NCBI GenBank assembly: GCA_035710515.1
Contig: DASTDE010000001.1
Location: 124,001 to 188,000, forward strand
Reading direction: 5' to 3'
From: Candidatus Rubrimentiphilum sp.
GTDB lineage: Bacteria > Vulcanimicrobiota > Vulcanimicrobiia > Vulcanimicrobiales > Vulcanimicrobiaceae
Length of the DNA stretch: 64,000 bases
Part shown: positions 7,631 through 16,828 of the stretch, one piece after another
Layout: the number at the start of each line of letters is the position of its first letter
Numbering within the stretch: position 1 is the first letter of the stretch
Notes under the pieces: model-generated
Seen by the model: the letters and a program-made list of their open reading frames with translations, nothing else
What the model was told of the DNA's origin: nothing
Databases searched by the model: none
Position numbers and translations under genes: made by a program

Positions 7631-8014
7631 ATGCGAGCCCGCTACGCCACCAAGCCCCGAGAGCAGGTTTCTTCGATTCTCAAGCGCGAGCAGCGGTATC
7701 TCTCCGCGGCCGAAATCCATGGCCTTCTGCGCAAATCCCGAACCAAGGTCTCCCTCTCGACCGTCTACCGGACGCTGGACCTGCTGGCCAGCAAGGGCGA
7801 GGCCAGCGCGCGGGTCGACGAGCGCGGAGACACCACCTACGTGCTGTGCGATACCACGCATCATCATCACGCCGTCTGTCGCGAATGCGGCAAAGTTCAG
7901 GACGTATCGTGCGAGGCGTTCGAGGGCGTTGCATCGGCGCTACGCGCGCACCATGGTTTCGAGCTCGCCGATCATGAGATCGAATTCTTTGGCAAATGCT
8001 CGGCATGCAGATGA
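7631..8014 (+). CDS. Fur-family regulator, probably Zur
   Basis: A 127-aa Fur-family repressor. The winged-helix part holds LSAAEIHGLLRKSRTKVSLSTVYRTLDLLASKG (S-STVYRTL recognition helix, residues 25-57). The metal/dimerisation part holds the His cluster TTHHHHAVCRECGKVQDV and the C-terminal CSAC pair, so two CxxC structural zinc motifs are present. It is the first gene of an operon with a Znu-type ABC importer (4-bp overlap with znuA), which argues for zinc rather than iron sensing; manganese is possible. A perfect palindrome lies 12 nt before its ATG. Confidence 0.85.
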   Translation: MRARYATKPREQVSSILKREQRYLSAAEIHGLLRKSRTKVSLSTVYRTLDLLASKGEASARVDERGDTTYVLCDTTHHHHAVCRECGKVQDVSCEAFEGVASALRAHHGFELADHEIEFFGKCSACR

Positions 8015-8907
8015 AGGGCACCGTTCTCGTTCTTGCTGTGACGTTGTCGGCGTGCGGAGCCTCGACAGGCTCGGCCGTGGTTCGACAGGCTCACCATGAC
8101 ACTGGTGCTCACCATGACACTATTCGCGTTGTAACGACATTTTCGACGCTAAATTCCTTTGTCGAGGGTGCCGGCGGTAAGTATGTGAGCGTGCACAATC
8201 TCGTGCCGGTCGGAGCCTCGCCCGAGACGTATCAGCCGACGCCGCAAGATATCGCCAAGCTCGCCGATGCACAGCTGCTGGTTGAAAACGGCACCGGCAT
8301 CGAAGTGTGGTTGCAGCACACGATCGCGAACGCCGGCAATGCGAACCTCCGCACTGTCGTACTCTCCGATGGGCTGCGGCATATCGATCGCAACCCGCAC
8401 CTGTGGATGGATCCGGTCCTGGCGCAAGCCTATGTCGGAAAGATACGCGACGCGCTCATTGCGATCGACCCGGCGCACAAGGTTGCCTACGAGCGCAACA
8501 CCGCCGCATATGACGCGAAGCTCGTTGCCTTGCAGGCCGAAATTGCAAAACAGATTGCAACGATTCCCGCGCAACAACGCACGATGATCGTCTTTCACAA
8601 CGCCTGGCAGTACTTCAACGACCGCTTCGGCATCCGTACAGTCGGCGTCATCGAACTCGCCCCCGGGCAAGAACCCAACCCCTCATACATTGGCACCCTC
8701 GTAGACTTGGCGCGCAAGTACCACGTCCGCGCGGTTTTCTCTGAACCCGAGTACAGCCCGAAGATCGCGCAGACGCTGGCCAAGAGCGCCGGCATTCGCA
8801 CCGTCAGCGATCTCTACGACGATTCGATCAGCAGCAATTCGAAGGTGCACGATTACATCAGCATGCTGCGCTACGACACGAACGTCATCGTCCAGGCGCT
8901 CAAATGA
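8011..8907 (+). CDS. znuA: Zinc/manganese ABC importer substrate-binding lipoprotein
   Basis: A metal-binding cluster A-I lipoprotein: signal MKGTVLVLAVTLSACG with lipobox Cys15, then a TroA-fold domain. Metal-site blocks are NPHLWMDP (His), MIVFHNAWQYF (His), VIELAPGQEPN, and YDDSISS near the end. The usual first ligand His of the GxxPHxYEPTP loop is Glu here (GASPETYQPTP), so the site has one fewer His. The start at 8011 gives the ATGA overlap with zur. Residues 17-35 (VVRQAHHDTGAHHDT) are encoded by a dispersed genomic repeat read in frame, making a His-rich linker between the lipid anchor and the domain. Confidence 0.85.
   Translation: MKGTVLVLAVTLSACGASTGSAVVRQAHHDTGAHHDTIRVVTTFSTLNSFVEGAGGKYVSVHNLVPVGASPETYQPTPQDIAKLADAQLLVENGTGIEVWLQHTIANAGNANLRTVVLSDGLRHIDRNPHLWMDPVLAQAYVGKIRDALIAIDPAHKVAYERNTAAYDAKLVALQAEIAKQIATIPAQQRTMIVFHNAWQYFNDRFGIRTVGVIELAPGQEPNPSYIGTLVDLARKYHVRAVFSEPEYSPKIAQTLAKSAGIRTVSDLYDDSISSNSKVHDYISMLRYDTNVIVQALK
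8059..8120 (+). repeat. Dispersed repeat copy read in frame inside znuA
   Basis: Contains CTCGACAGGCTC, TTCGACAGGCTCACCATGAC and a second CTCACCATGAC, matching the intergenic copy at 23236-23304. It falls directly after the lipobox codon and keeps the znuA frame. Confidence 0.75.
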
Positions 8908-9689
8908 ACGAAGCGATCGTCGTCAACGATCTGGTCGTTCGCTATGACAACTTCACGGCGCTCGACCGCGCCACGGTGACGGCGCGCTGCGGTGAAGCCT
9001 TGGGAATCGTCGGGCCGAACGGCTCGGGAAAATCCACGCTGCTCAAGACGATGGCGGGGCTATTGAAGCCAGCCAGCGGCAGCGTCTGCGTTCTCGGAAA
9101 AGAGCCGCGCGAGTTGCTGCCCGGCACGATTGCCTACGTGCCGCAGGTCGAAGCGGTGGACTGGAGTTTTCCGGCGACGGTGTGGGACGTTGTCGCGATG
9201 GGGCGCTTTCCGCGTTTGGGGTTGTTCCGGCGGTTTGGCGCGCATGATCGCAAGGCGGTTCGTCATGCGCTCGGGCTGTTGCGCATGGAAGAACTCTCCC
9301 GCCGCCACATCTCGGCGCTCTCCGGCGGTCAGCAGCAGCGCGTTTTCGTCGCGCGCGCGATCGCGCAAGAGCCCAAAGTGCTGCTGCTCGACGAACCGAC
9401 GACCGGCGTCGATGACGAAACCGAAGAGTCGCTGCGCAAGGTCGTGCGCGAACTGGTTGCGGGCGGTATGCCGGTGCTGATGTCAACGCACGACCTCGAA
9501 CGCGCCGCCGACTGGTTCGACCGGATCATGGTGATCGATCGACGCGTGCTGGCGATCGGAACGCCCGATGAAGTGCTGAAGAGCGGCGCGTATGCCGGTA
9601 TCCGCGAGCACACGCACACGCACGGCCATCTCCGCACCGACCACGAATCACACGCGGGGCATGCGGCGCACCCGGAGACCGCCCGGTGA
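8904..9689 (+). CDS. znuC: Zinc/manganese ABC importer ATP-binding protein with His-rich tail
   Basis: A 261-aa ABC ATPase: Walker A GPNGSGKST (residues 37-45), Q-loop YVPQVE, signature LSGGQQQRVFVARA, Walker B VLLLDEPTTGVD, and H-loop STHDLE. It powers the TroA-type importer with the proteins on either side. After about residue 232 the family fold ends, and a tail HTHTHGHLRTDHESHAGHAAH follows, which probably binds or buffers zinc at the cytoplasmic face. It overlaps znuA by 4 bp and znuB by 4 bp. Confidence 0.93.
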   Translation: MNEAIVVNDLVVRYDNFTALDRATVTARCGEALGIVGPNGSGKSTLLKTMAGLLKPASGSVCVLGKEPRELLPGTIAYVPQVEAVDWSFPATVWDVVAMGRFPRLGLFRRFGAHDRKAVRHALGLLRMEELSRRHISALSGGQQQRVFVARAIAQEPKVLLLDEPTTGVDDETEESLRKVVRELVAGGMPVLMSTHDLERAADWFDRIMVIDRRVLAIGTPDEVLKSGAYAGIREHTHTHGHLRTDHESHAGHAAHPETAR

Positions 9690-10519
9690 TCGATCATTTA
9701 ATCGCGCCGTTCCACTACGCGTTCATGCAACGCGCATTTCTCACGGCGATTTTGGTTGGGGTGCTCTGCTCAACGATGGGCACGTACGTCATTCTGCGGA
9801 AGCTGGCGTTCATCGGTGACGGCATCGCGCACGCCTCGTTCGCCGGTATCGTGATTGCGTATCTAAAAGGTACGAATTTTTACCTCGGCGCCGGCGTCGT
9901 TGCGGTCATAACGGCCTTGGGCATCGGCTTTGTTCATCGTCGAGGGCGCATTTCACTCGACACCACGATCGGCGTGCTCTTCACCGGCGCGTTTGCACTC
10001 GGCATTTTTTTGATGAGCCGCCAGCGGTCGTACTCGGTTGACCTGCAGAGCTTTCTCTTTGGCGACATTCTTTCGGTCGGTTCGCAGGACGTGCTGATGA
10101 TCGTCGCTCTCGCGCTTTTGGTTGTAGTCGTGACCGCGTTGCTGTACCGGGCCTTGCTCTACACCTCGTTCGATCCGGTTGTCGCGCAGGCCAGCGGCAT
10201 GAATGCAGGGGCCATCGAGTATATTTTGCTCGTGCTCATCGCGCTGACGATCATCATCTCGCTGCAGGCCGTTGGCATTATACTGGTCGCGGCGTTGCTG
10301 GTGACGCCGGCGGCGGCGGCCTACCAATTAACGAACCGCTTTGCGCCGATGATGGCGCTTTCGGCGTGCTTCGGCGCGTTCTGCGCCGTCGGCGGACTCT
10401 ATCTTTCGTATTACTTAGCCAGCGCGAGCGGCGCCACGATCGTTCTACTCGCGACGCTGCTGTTTTTCGCGGCGCTCGGCGGCAAACAGTTGCGCTTGGC
10501 TATTGCACGGCGAACGTAA
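9686..10519 (+). CDS. znuB: Zinc/manganese ABC importer permease
   Basis: A 277-aa ABC-3 family permease. About eight or nine membrane helices are visible, with the family block LRKLAFIGDGIAHASFAG (residues 33-50), the middle SLDTTIGVLFTGAFALGI, and the C-terminal ALLVTPAAAAYQLT. It forms the channel of the ZnuABC-type importer. Start ATGA overlap with znuC. Its 3' end overlaps the convergent secreted-protein gene by 20 bp. Confidence 0.93.
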   Translation: MIDHLIAPFHYAFMQRAFLTAILVGVLCSTMGTYVILRKLAFIGDGIAHASFAGIVIAYLKGTNFYLGAGVVAVITALGIGFVHRRGRISLDTTIGVLFTGAFALGIFLMSRQRSYSVDLQSFLFGDILSVGSQDVLMIVALALLVVVVTALLYRALLYTSFDPVVAQASGMNAGAIEYILLVLIALTIIISLQAVGIILVAALLVTPAAAAYQLTNRFAPMMALSACFGAFCAVGGLYLSYYLASASGATIVLLATLLFFAALGGKQLRLAIARRT

Positions 10520-11291
10520 ACGGCGTCGTGTACGTCGTCTGCCCGTCGTTGAACTGTAGCCACATCCGGTAAAGCCCGCGGGTGAGCGCCGACAGGTGCA
10601 GCGCGTATTCGCAGCAGATGCCTTTGTTCGCCGCGCTGTCGACGTCGGCATACGCGAGCGTTGACGTATTCACCAACACAGCTTGCACCCACGGAACATG
10701 AAATGGCGCAATGCCGGGGTTGCGCACTCTCCTGTCGATGGTGGCCGTGAACGTTTGCGCGCGGTTTGCATGAAGCTTCTGCCGATCGAGCGAGACCACA
10801 TAGGGACCGACTGCCGCGCGCGTTCTGGGTGCAACGATCGTGGTCGCCAGATGCACCGGTGGCGCGCTGACTTGCAGAACGTAGCGGAAGACCTGTTCGC
10901 TCAAACCTGCGGGCTGCGATTCCACATAGACGTAGTAGCGGTGGTTTTGCTCTAACGAAACCGGAAGGCGAAAGACGCCGCCGGGCGACATCTGCGGATG
11001 CAGGTGGCCGAAGCCGAAAAAATCATCGCGCACGATGACGACGTGCAGCGGCTGCCCTTGCGTCAAGCCGTATTTCGTAATCGGCGTTTTTGATTTGAGC
11101 GGATACTGTACCAACAATAGCGTGTCTTCAGGGTTGCGGCCGCTGGTCAGCGTCAGACGGGAAACGATCTGTGGCTTACCCTGCGAGGCCGCGTACTGCC
11201 CGGTTTGCTGAACGACGGCAGCGCGTGCTGCGATGGTTGCGGCCGCGATGAGCGCGAGCGCCATTAATCCCCGGATCGTACGACTCTCCAT
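10500..11291 (-). CDS. Secreted YtkA-like / metal-associated beta protein
   Basis: A 263-aa protein with a signal peptide (MESRTIRGLMALALIAAATIAARA). The block PLHVVIVRDDFFGFGHLHPQMSPGGVFRLPVSLEQN resembles the YtkA-like / cupredoxin-type domains found beside metal-transport genes, where the HLHP His residues are typical. A second beta domain follows (FTATIDRRVRNPG, HVPWVQAVLVNT, CCEYALHLSALTRGLYRMWLQF). It probably acts in the periplasm; copper or another metal is possible but unproven. Convergent with znuB, so it need not be part of zinc uptake. Confidence 0.55.
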   Translation of the reverse strand: MESRTIRGLMALALIAAATIAARAAVVQQTGQYAASQGKPQIVSRLTLTSGRNPEDTLLLVQYPLKSKTPITKYGLTQGQPLHVVIVRDDFFGFGHLHPQMSPGGVFRLPVSLEQNHRYYVYVESQPAGLSEQVFRYVLQVSAPPVHLATTIVAPRTRAAVGPYVVSLDRQKLHANRAQTFTATIDRRVRNPGIAPFHVPWVQAVLVNTSTLAYADVDSAANKGICCEYALHLSALTRGLYRMWLQFNDGQTTYTTPFTFAVQ

Positions 11292-11524
11292 GTTTCCTTT
11301 CCGGATGCCTCCACGAAACCGGCGGCAGCCAGCGCGTCCAGCGCCTCGGTCAGCGCCGTCCGCTCGTTCTTATTGGGCATACCCGCCCAACGCATCGCCG
11401 CATCACCGAGGTGGATTTCCCCGCCCTCCCGCAAGAGCTCGGCCAGAAAGCTCGCGGGCAACTTCACGCGTTCCATGCGGCGCGCGACCGGCTCCAGCGC
11501 GCGTTCGAAATCCGTCTCAGCCAT
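11264..11524 (-). CDS. Hypothetical small winged-helix-like protein, 86 aa
   Basis: Starts [18 protein letters not shown] at the ATG of 11524, overlapping the end of the GH5-like gene by 8 bp; an ATG three codons upstream is an alternative. The pattern LPASFLAELLREGGEIHLGDAAM...ERTALTEALDALAAAGFVEASG resembles a small helix-turn-helix domain, but no family is certain. It overlaps the start of the secreted YtkA-like gene, so the three minus-strand genes are probably co-transcribed. Confidence 0.6.
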   Translation of the reverse strand: MAETDFERALEPVARRMERVKLPASFLAELLREGGEIHLGDAAMRWAGMPNKNERTALTEALDALAAAGFVEASGKETWRVVRSGD

Positions 11525-12683
11525 GGGTCGCAAGGTACGCGTCGTAGGCGGTCTTCACCCCGCCCGGCAGGCCGGCAAACCACGATTCGCGATCCACGAT
11601 GGGCGGCGGAGGCGCAATCGCGTGCCGGTTCTCGCTCGCGAACGTTTTGAGCACGCGCGCGACCGGCTTCTCGCTGCCGTCATTGCGAATGATACCGAAG
11701 CTCAGCTCGTGCGGCGCGTAGTCACACGGCGGAAGCATGCGCATCTCCTCGACGTAGTCCGCCCAGCACCACCAAAACGCGCCGAGCGCACCGCGCTGAT
11801 GCAGCCGGTCGAGCACAGCGTACGCGTACGTCGCCATTTCGTCTTCATTCAAACAGGCGTAGCCGGTGGTGTTTTCGGCGCCGCGCTGACACGCGGGATT
11901 GCCGAACTCGTTGAAGAGCACGGCCTTGCCGGAAAGCGATTGCATGAGCTGACACAAAAACGGCACGACGTTCGGATCGGTGCGGCTGCGCGCGAAGTCA
12001 GCATAGACGGAGTAGCCGTGCATCACCGCGCAGACCAGCGGTTCGCAAAACGATGCGAAGCGAAAATTGCGATCCTGCGAGAGATCCTCGGAGTGATTGC
12101 CCGCAGTAACGCCGGCGTCCGACGTTTCAATCAAATCGCTCGTCAAACGCCTGCACCATTCGTCTGCAACTTTCGGCGATGACGGAATGCGCAGATTGCT
12201 GAACTCGTTGCCGAGATCCCACATCAAAAGTGCGGGATGATTGCGGTAGCGGGCGCCGATTGTTCGCGCCAGCAGGCGCGATGCTTCGAAGATCGGACCG
12301 GAATAGATATCGCCCGCGCCCCACGGAAGCTCGCGCCCGTCGCTTACGGTGCGGAAGCGGCCGGCGGGTCGCGAGCGGTCCAGCGCCCACGCGGGCAGCC
12401 AGTTGACGCCGCTCATGTGTCCGGTGAATAAGCTCGGCATCGCCGACAGATTCGCGTCTGCGAGCGCGTTCATTACCGCGTCTAATCGTTTGAGCATCGC
12501 ACCGTCCACGCGATCCGGCGCGGGTTGGAATTCGTCCCATCTGATGAAGAAGCGTACGACTGGCAGCCCCAGGCCGCGAATGCGCGCGAAGTCTTCGCGA
12601 ATCTCACCGAGATCGAAGCGCTGCCACATGTACATCGCGCTCGGCCGCGGCCAATAGTTGATGCCTAACAGAAACTGCGCCAC
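11517..12683 (-). CDS. Glycoside hydrolase, GH5-like (cellulase fold)
   Basis: A 388-aa TIM-barrel glycosidase-like protein. It opens with [17 protein letters not shown], then [19 protein letters not shown] (barrel strand 2). Glu160 in [12 protein letters not shown] is the expected acid/base and Glu259 in [11 protein letters not shown] the expected nucleophile, both characteristic of clan GH-A. No signal peptide is seen, so it may act on internal glycosides. The GTG at 12683 is used since it lies just before the conserved first strand and behind an AGG-rich site; the longer frame reads into the divergent purE leader and lacks family similarity. Substrate unknown. Confidence 0.75.
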   Translation of the reverse strand: MAQFLLGINYWPRPSAMYMWQRFDLGEIREDFARIRGLGLPVVRFFIRWDEFQPAPDRVDGAMLKRLDAVMNALADANLSAMPSLFTGHMSGVNWLPAWALDRSRPAGRFRTVSDGRELPWGAGDIYSGPIFEASRLLARTIGARYRNHPALLMWDLGNEFSNLRIPSSPKVADEWCRRLTSDLIETSDAGVTAGNHSEDLSQDRNFRFASFCEPLVCAVMHGYSVYADFARSRTDPNVVPFLCQLMQSLSGKAVLFNEFGNPACQRGAENTTGYACLNEDEMATYAYAVLDRLHQRGALGAFWWCWADYVEEMRMLPPCDYAPHELSFGIIRNDGSEKPVARVLKTFASENRHAIAPPPPIVDRESWFAGLPGGVKTAYDAYLATHG

Positions 12684-12743
12684 GCCCTGCCTTTCTCCAA
12701 AAAATGCGAGGGCGCTTCCGGGGGTGACTCGAAGGCCGCGCCA

Positions 12744-13223
12744 ATGGCAGAAACGGCCTTGGTCGGCATCATCATGGGAAGCAGCTCGGACATGGAAACG
12801 ATGGCCGACGCGCGCGATACCCTGCAAGAGCTCGAAATTCCATTCGAGATGAAGGTCGTTTCCGCGCACCGGACGCCCGACGAGATGTATGAATATGCGC
12901 AGACCGCCGCGCAGCGCGGCCTAAAAGTGATCATCGCCGGCGCCGGCGGCGCGGCGCACTTGCCGGGAATGACTGCAGCCAAGACGTTGCTGCCGGTGAT
13001 CGGCGTGCCCGTCAAGTCGAAGGCGCTGGGCGGAATGGATTCGCTCCTGTCGATCGCGCAGATGCCCACCGGCGTGCCGGTTGCGGCGATGGCTATCGGC
13101 AACGCGACCAACGCTGCGCTGCTCGCGGCGCGCATTCTGGCGCTGAGCGATCCGAAGCTCGCGGCGCGCTTAGCTACATTCGTGCAACGCATGCACGATT
13201 CGGTCGCTTCGACCGAATTGTGA
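12744..13223 (+). CDS. purE: N5-carboxyaminoimidazole ribonucleotide mutase
   Basis: Class I PurE, 159 aa, converting N5-CAIR to CAIR in purine synthesis. Signatures: [13 protein letters not shown] (phosphate loop, residues 8-20), [13 protein letters not shown] (residues 40-52) and [15 protein letters not shown]. The C-terminal [20 protein letters not shown] completes the fold. It overlaps purK by 4 bp, so the two consecutive steps of the bacterial (PurK-PurE) route are co-expressed. Confidence 0.96.
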   Translation: MAETALVGIIMGSSSDMETMADARDTLQELEIPFEMKVVSAHRTPDEMYEYAQTAAQRGLKVIIAGAGGAAHLPGMTAAKTLLPVIGVPVKSKALGGMDSLLSIAQMPTGVPVAAMAIGNATNAALLAARILALSDPKLAARLATFVQRMHDSVASTEL

Positions 13224-14380
13224 TTCGCACGCTTGGCGTGATCGGCGGCGGCCAGCTCGGCCGCATGTTTGCGCTGGACGCGAAGCGCATGGGCTACGAC
13301 GTGATCACGCTCGATCCGCAGCCGCGGTCGCCGTGCGGGCAAGTGGCCGACGAACAGATCGTGGCGTCATACGACGATTTGCAAGCCATCGAGCGGCTGG
13401 GCGAACGCAGCGACGTCGTAACGTATGAGTTTGAAAACATCGCGATCGATTCGGTGCGGCGACTGGAGGCGCTCGGCGTGCCGGTGGCTCCGAGCAGCTC
13501 TGTCTTGCAGATCACGCAGAATCGCATCGCCGAGAAAACATTTGCCCGCGAATGCGGCGCGGCTGTCGCGGAGTTTGCAGCGATTAATTCGGACGATGAC
13601 ATTCGCTCCGCAAGCGATCGCATCGGCTTTCCGGCGGTCATAAAAACCGTCAGCGGCGGATACGACGGCAAAGGTCAGTGGCGCGCCAGCAATGTAGGCG
13701 ATGCGCTAACGGCGCGAAAGGAGGCGGACGGCGCGGAGCTGATCTTCGAGCGCCTCGTTCCATTCGATCGCGAGATCAGCGTGATTTGCACGCGAAGCGC
13801 TAGCGGCGACGCCGTGACGTATCCGCCGGGAGAGAACGAGCATGACGCCGGCATTTTGAGCGTTTCCATCGTACCGGCGCGCATTGACGACTCGTTGGCG
13901 AAGCGGGCACAAGAGTTGGCGAAAAAACTCGCACACGCCATGGAGATCGTCGGGACGTTCTGCGTCGAGTTCTTCGTCGCCGGTAATGAGCTGCTGGTGA
14001 ACGAAATCGCGCCGCGCCCGCACAACAGCGGCCACTACACGATCGACGCGACGCCCTGCTCGCAGTACGAGCAGCACGTGCGTGCAATTTGCGGCCTGCC
14101 GCTCTCGCCGCCGTCGCTTTTGCGCAGCGCGATTATGGTGAACATCCTAGGCACCGGTACCGGTAATCAGCTCGAAGGCACCGCCGAGCTTCTGAAAGAT
14201 CCCTCAATCGTGTTGCACGTCTATGGCAAGAAACACGCAGTGAACCGCCGCAAAATGGGCCACTTTACCATGCTCGTCGACGGACCGATTACGGAGCGCG
14301 AGATCGCGCGCGCGAAGGAAGCCCGCAAATTACTGCGATGGGTTGACTCAGCCGACGAAATAGCCCAGGTTATCGTCTAG
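13220..14380 (+). CDS. purK: N5-carboxyaminoimidazole ribonucleotide synthase
   Basis: ATP- and bicarbonate-dependent carboxylation of AIR. 386 aa, ATP-grasp fold: N-terminal [21 protein letters not shown], the central [18 protein letters not shown] lid, EFFV and [17 protein letters not shown] near residues 240-270, then the C-terminal domain. The start codon is GTG, overlapping purE (GTGA). All ATP-binding residues that I can check are present. Confidence 0.96.
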   Translation: MIRTLGVIGGGQLGRMFALDAKRMGYDVITLDPQPRSPCGQVADEQIVASYDDLQAIERLGERSDVVTYEFENIAIDSVRRLEALGVPVAPSSSVLQITQNRIAEKTFARECGAAVAEFAAINSDDDIRSASDRIGFPAVIKTVSGGYDGKGQWRASNVGDALTARKEADGAELIFERLVPFDREISVICTRSASGDAVTYPPGENEHDAGILSVSIVPARIDDSLAKRAQELAKKLAHAMEIVGTFCVEFFVAGNELLVNEIAPRPHNSGHYTIDATPCSQYEQHVRAICGLPLSPPSLLRSAIMVNILGTGTGNQLEGTAELLKDPSIVLHVYGKKHAVNRRKMGHFTMLVDGPITEREIARAKEARKLLRWVDSADEIAQVIV

Positions 14381-14394
14381 GGAAGAGGATAGGT

Positions 14395-15684
14395 GTGTTT
14401 ATGTTCGTCAACGCGCGAGCTGTTTTGCTGAGCCTTGCCGGTTTATTGGCTGGCTGCAGCGCGAGCCTAGCGGCGTCCTCGCCGTCCGGTTCTTGGCCGA
14501 TGTACCAAAAGGTTCCCAGCCACAACGCCGTTTTGCCGCCCATTCGCGGGCTTTCGGCTTGGAAGTTTGAGGCGGGCGCAAAAATAAACGGCGGGCTCGC
14601 CGTCGCCGGAAATACACTTTTCCTCGACACATTCGGAAACGAGCTCATTGCTTTAGACGTGCGCAGCGGCCGCGTCCTATGGCGTGCGCGCGCAGACAAT
14701 ATTCTGATGTCGACGCCGGTTGTCGCAGACGGCTTGGTATACGTGGGCTCGGGCGACAATACGAGACTGCAGGGGCAAACCGGCGCGTCAACCTTCAATC
14801 CGCCGCCGCGCGGCTTGCATCTGTCGCCCGTTTGGGGCAAGCCCGCAGGCGATTCATTATTGGCGTATGACGTCAGCACCGGTGAAAAGCGCTGGCAGTA
14901 CAAGACGGTGGGCGAAGACATGCCGTCTGCGGCGTACGTGAATGATGTGCTGGTCTTCGCAAACGGCGATCTGCATTCGTACGGTATTAACGCGGCGTCA
15001 GGCGCCGTCAAATGGCTGCACGCTCTGCCGGGGCTTGCAACAATGGCGTCCGCCACAGCAGCCGGCGATCGGGTGTTCTTGTCTGATTGCGTTGAAGAAC
15101 CATACCACTGTGAAACCATCGCGGTCGATGCAGCTACGGGGTCGGTAGCGTGGCGGGCGCCGTTCGGTAATTCCGATTCGTCGCCCACTTACGGTGACGG
15201 GCAAGTCTTTGTCAGTGGCATCGAGGACGCTTCAACCGGAGCATTGAGAGAAGGGCGCGCCGTTGTCGCGGCAATTGACGCAAGAACCGGACGCAAAGCT
15301 TGGGTGTATATGACGAAGCAGGCCGGCCCGTATACCCAAGTTGGATCGGCCGAACGCGCGATTGCCGGGACCTATGCGGGCGGTGTGTATTACCAAGCGA
15401 TCCCGACGCACGACGAGCTCGTGGCGTTCGATGGTAAGACCGGGCGGCTGCTTTGGACGATGACCAGCATCGCGCCGATTAAAATGAGCCCGGTAGTCAG
15501 CGACGGTCGTGTGTACGTCGGCGATACGGCAGGCTTATTCTACGAGATTGATGCACGCAGCGGGCGAATTCGCACAAGTCGGCTCTTCAAACAACCATTC
15601 ACGACGTCGCCTCCGATTGTCATCGGTAACTTCGTGCTCGTTGCGGGAGACTCGACGGTCTATGCGCTCCCCATACGACGATAG
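14395..15684 (+). CDS. PQQ-type beta-propeller lipoprotein (BamB/quinoprotein-like)
   Basis: A 429-aa outer lipoprotein-type protein. Signal with lipobox LLAGC near residue 19, then repeated propeller blades carrying the PQQ-motif pattern: ALDVRSGRVLWRAR, AYDVSTGEKRWQYK, AVDAATGSVAWRAP, AIDARTGRKAWVYM, AFDGKTGRLLWTM, EIDARSGRIRTS. No catalytic Asp/Ca site is evident, so a scaffold role like BamB or a non-enzymatic quinoprotein is more likely than a dehydrogenase. The start may be the GTG at 14395 or the ATG two codons later. Follows purK by 14 bp. Confidence 0.75.
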   Translation: MFMFVNARAVLLSLAGLLAGCSASLAASSPSGSWPMYQKVPSHNAVLPPIRGLSAWKFEAGAKINGGLAVAGNTLFLDTFGNELIALDVRSGRVLWRARADNILMSTPVVADGLVYVGSGDNTRLQGQTGASTFNPPPRGLHLSPVWGKPAGDSLLAYDVSTGEKRWQYKTVGEDMPSAAYVNDVLVFANGDLHSYGINAASGAVKWLHALPGLATMASATAAGDRVFLSDCVEEPYHCETIAVDAATGSVAWRAPFGNSDSSPTYGDGQVFVSGIEDASTGALREGRAVVAAIDARTGRKAWVYMTKQAGPYTQVGSAERAIAGTYAGGVYYQAIPTHDELVAFDGKTGRLLWTMTSIAPIKMSPVVSDGRVYVGDTAGLFYEIDARSGRIRTSRLFKQPFTTSPPIVIGNFVLVAGDSTVYALPIRR

Positions 15685-15688
15685 AAGT

Positions 15689-16828
15689 TCACCCTAGATT
15701 GCTTGCCGGTTTTGGCGGAACATCGGTGAACGCCATCGGCCGGTCCCACCAGTCGTGTTTGCGCCAGCGTAGCTGTTCCGCGGTTGGAGCCGGCGGTAGT
15801 TCCTGTTCGACCGCGGCCTCGTAAGCCTTTAGATATCGATCGATCATGTGCTCGACCGTAAATCGGTCTTCAACCCGCTTCCGGCACGCGTGTCGATCGA
15901 GCGGTTCGAGTTTGGGAACCGCCGCAACGGCGTCGTCGACTCCGTCGCACAGAAAACCGGTCACGCGGTCCACGACAATCTCGGGAATCGAACCGCTGTT
16001 TGCGCCGAGAATTGGCGTGCCGCACGCCATCGCTTCGAGCAAGGTCAACCCGAACCGCTCCGGGCGCGTATTCATATGCACGACAGCGAGAGCGTTTCCT
16101 AGCAGTTCGTCGCGCGCCTCGCGCCGCACTTCGCCCAGGAATTGGATCTGCTCACCATCGATGTGCGGCTCGATCTGCGTGCGGAAATACTCTTCGTCCT
16201 GAGGTATCGCGGCCATCTTAAGCTGCTTGCCGCTTTTCTTGGCGATCTCGATCGCCAAGTGCGCGCCTTTTTCCGGATGAAAGCGCCCAAGAAAAACGAG
16301 ATACTCGCCCGGGCGGTCTTTAAAAGTGAACTCGCTCGGATCGATGCCGTTGTATGTGGTGGCGAGATAACCTAAGCCGGGATCGCGATCGGCGTCACTA
16401 ATGGAACAGAAGAAACTGCGCCAAGCGCACGCGTAGTATGCGCCCAGAATCTGCGGGCTCGAGAAGCCGTGAATCGTCGTCAGCAGCGGTGGGCCTTTGC
16501 TGCTGAGCGCGTAAGTCATCGGCTTCCAGTCGAAATTGTTGTGGATCAGATCGAAGTCGCCGGCGCGTTCGAAGAGATTGGCGGTATGCAGAGCGGAGAA
16601 AACCTCGCCGTTCAGATTCGGATCTTCGCCGAGTCCGATCGGCACTACCGATTCGAGCTTACCTTCGAACTTGGAGTTGCCCGTCGCGAACAGCGTCACG
16701 TCGAGACCGCGGCGGCGCATGCCGTCGGCGATATTGAACGCAACCTGCTCCCACGGCCCGTATCCCGGCGGCGGGGACGGCCACGTAATGGACGCGAGTA
16801 CGGCTACGCGCAGTCCTTTAAGGTTCAT
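15689..16828 (-). CDS. Glycosyltransferase family 4
   Basis: A GT-B glycosyltransferase, 379 aa. The N-terminal domain begins GLRVAVLASITWPSPPPGYGPWEQV, with a donor/acceptor loop. The C-terminal domain has LVFLGRFHPEKGAHLAIEIAKK (strand 1), the nucleotide-sugar EX7E region ERFGLTLLEAMACGTPILG, and SGSIPEIVVDRVTGFL. Typical of enzymes using UDP- or GDP-sugars. Overlaps the amidohydrolase stop/start by 4 bp (ATGA), so it is the last gene of the hydratase-HMG-CoA-lyase operon, an odd partner. Acceptor unknown. Confidence 0.88.
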   Translation of the reverse strand: MNLKGLRVAVLASITWPSPPPGYGPWEQVAFNIADGMRRRGLDVTLFATGNSKFEGKLESVVPIGLGEDPNLNGEVFSALHTANLFERAGDFDLIHNNFDWKPMTYALSSKGPPLLTTIHGFSSPQILGAYYACAWRSFFCSISDADRDPGLGYLATTYNGIDPSEFTFKDRPGEYLVFLGRFHPEKGAHLAIEIAKKSGKQLKMAAIPQDEEYFRTQIEPHIDGEQIQFLGEVRREARDELLGNALAVVHMNTRPERFGLTLLEAMACGTPILGANSGSIPEIVVDRVTGFLCDGVDDAVAAVPKLEPLDRHACRKRVEDRFTVEHMIDRYLKAYEAAVEQELPPAPTAEQLRWRKHDWWDRPMAFTDVPPKPASNLG

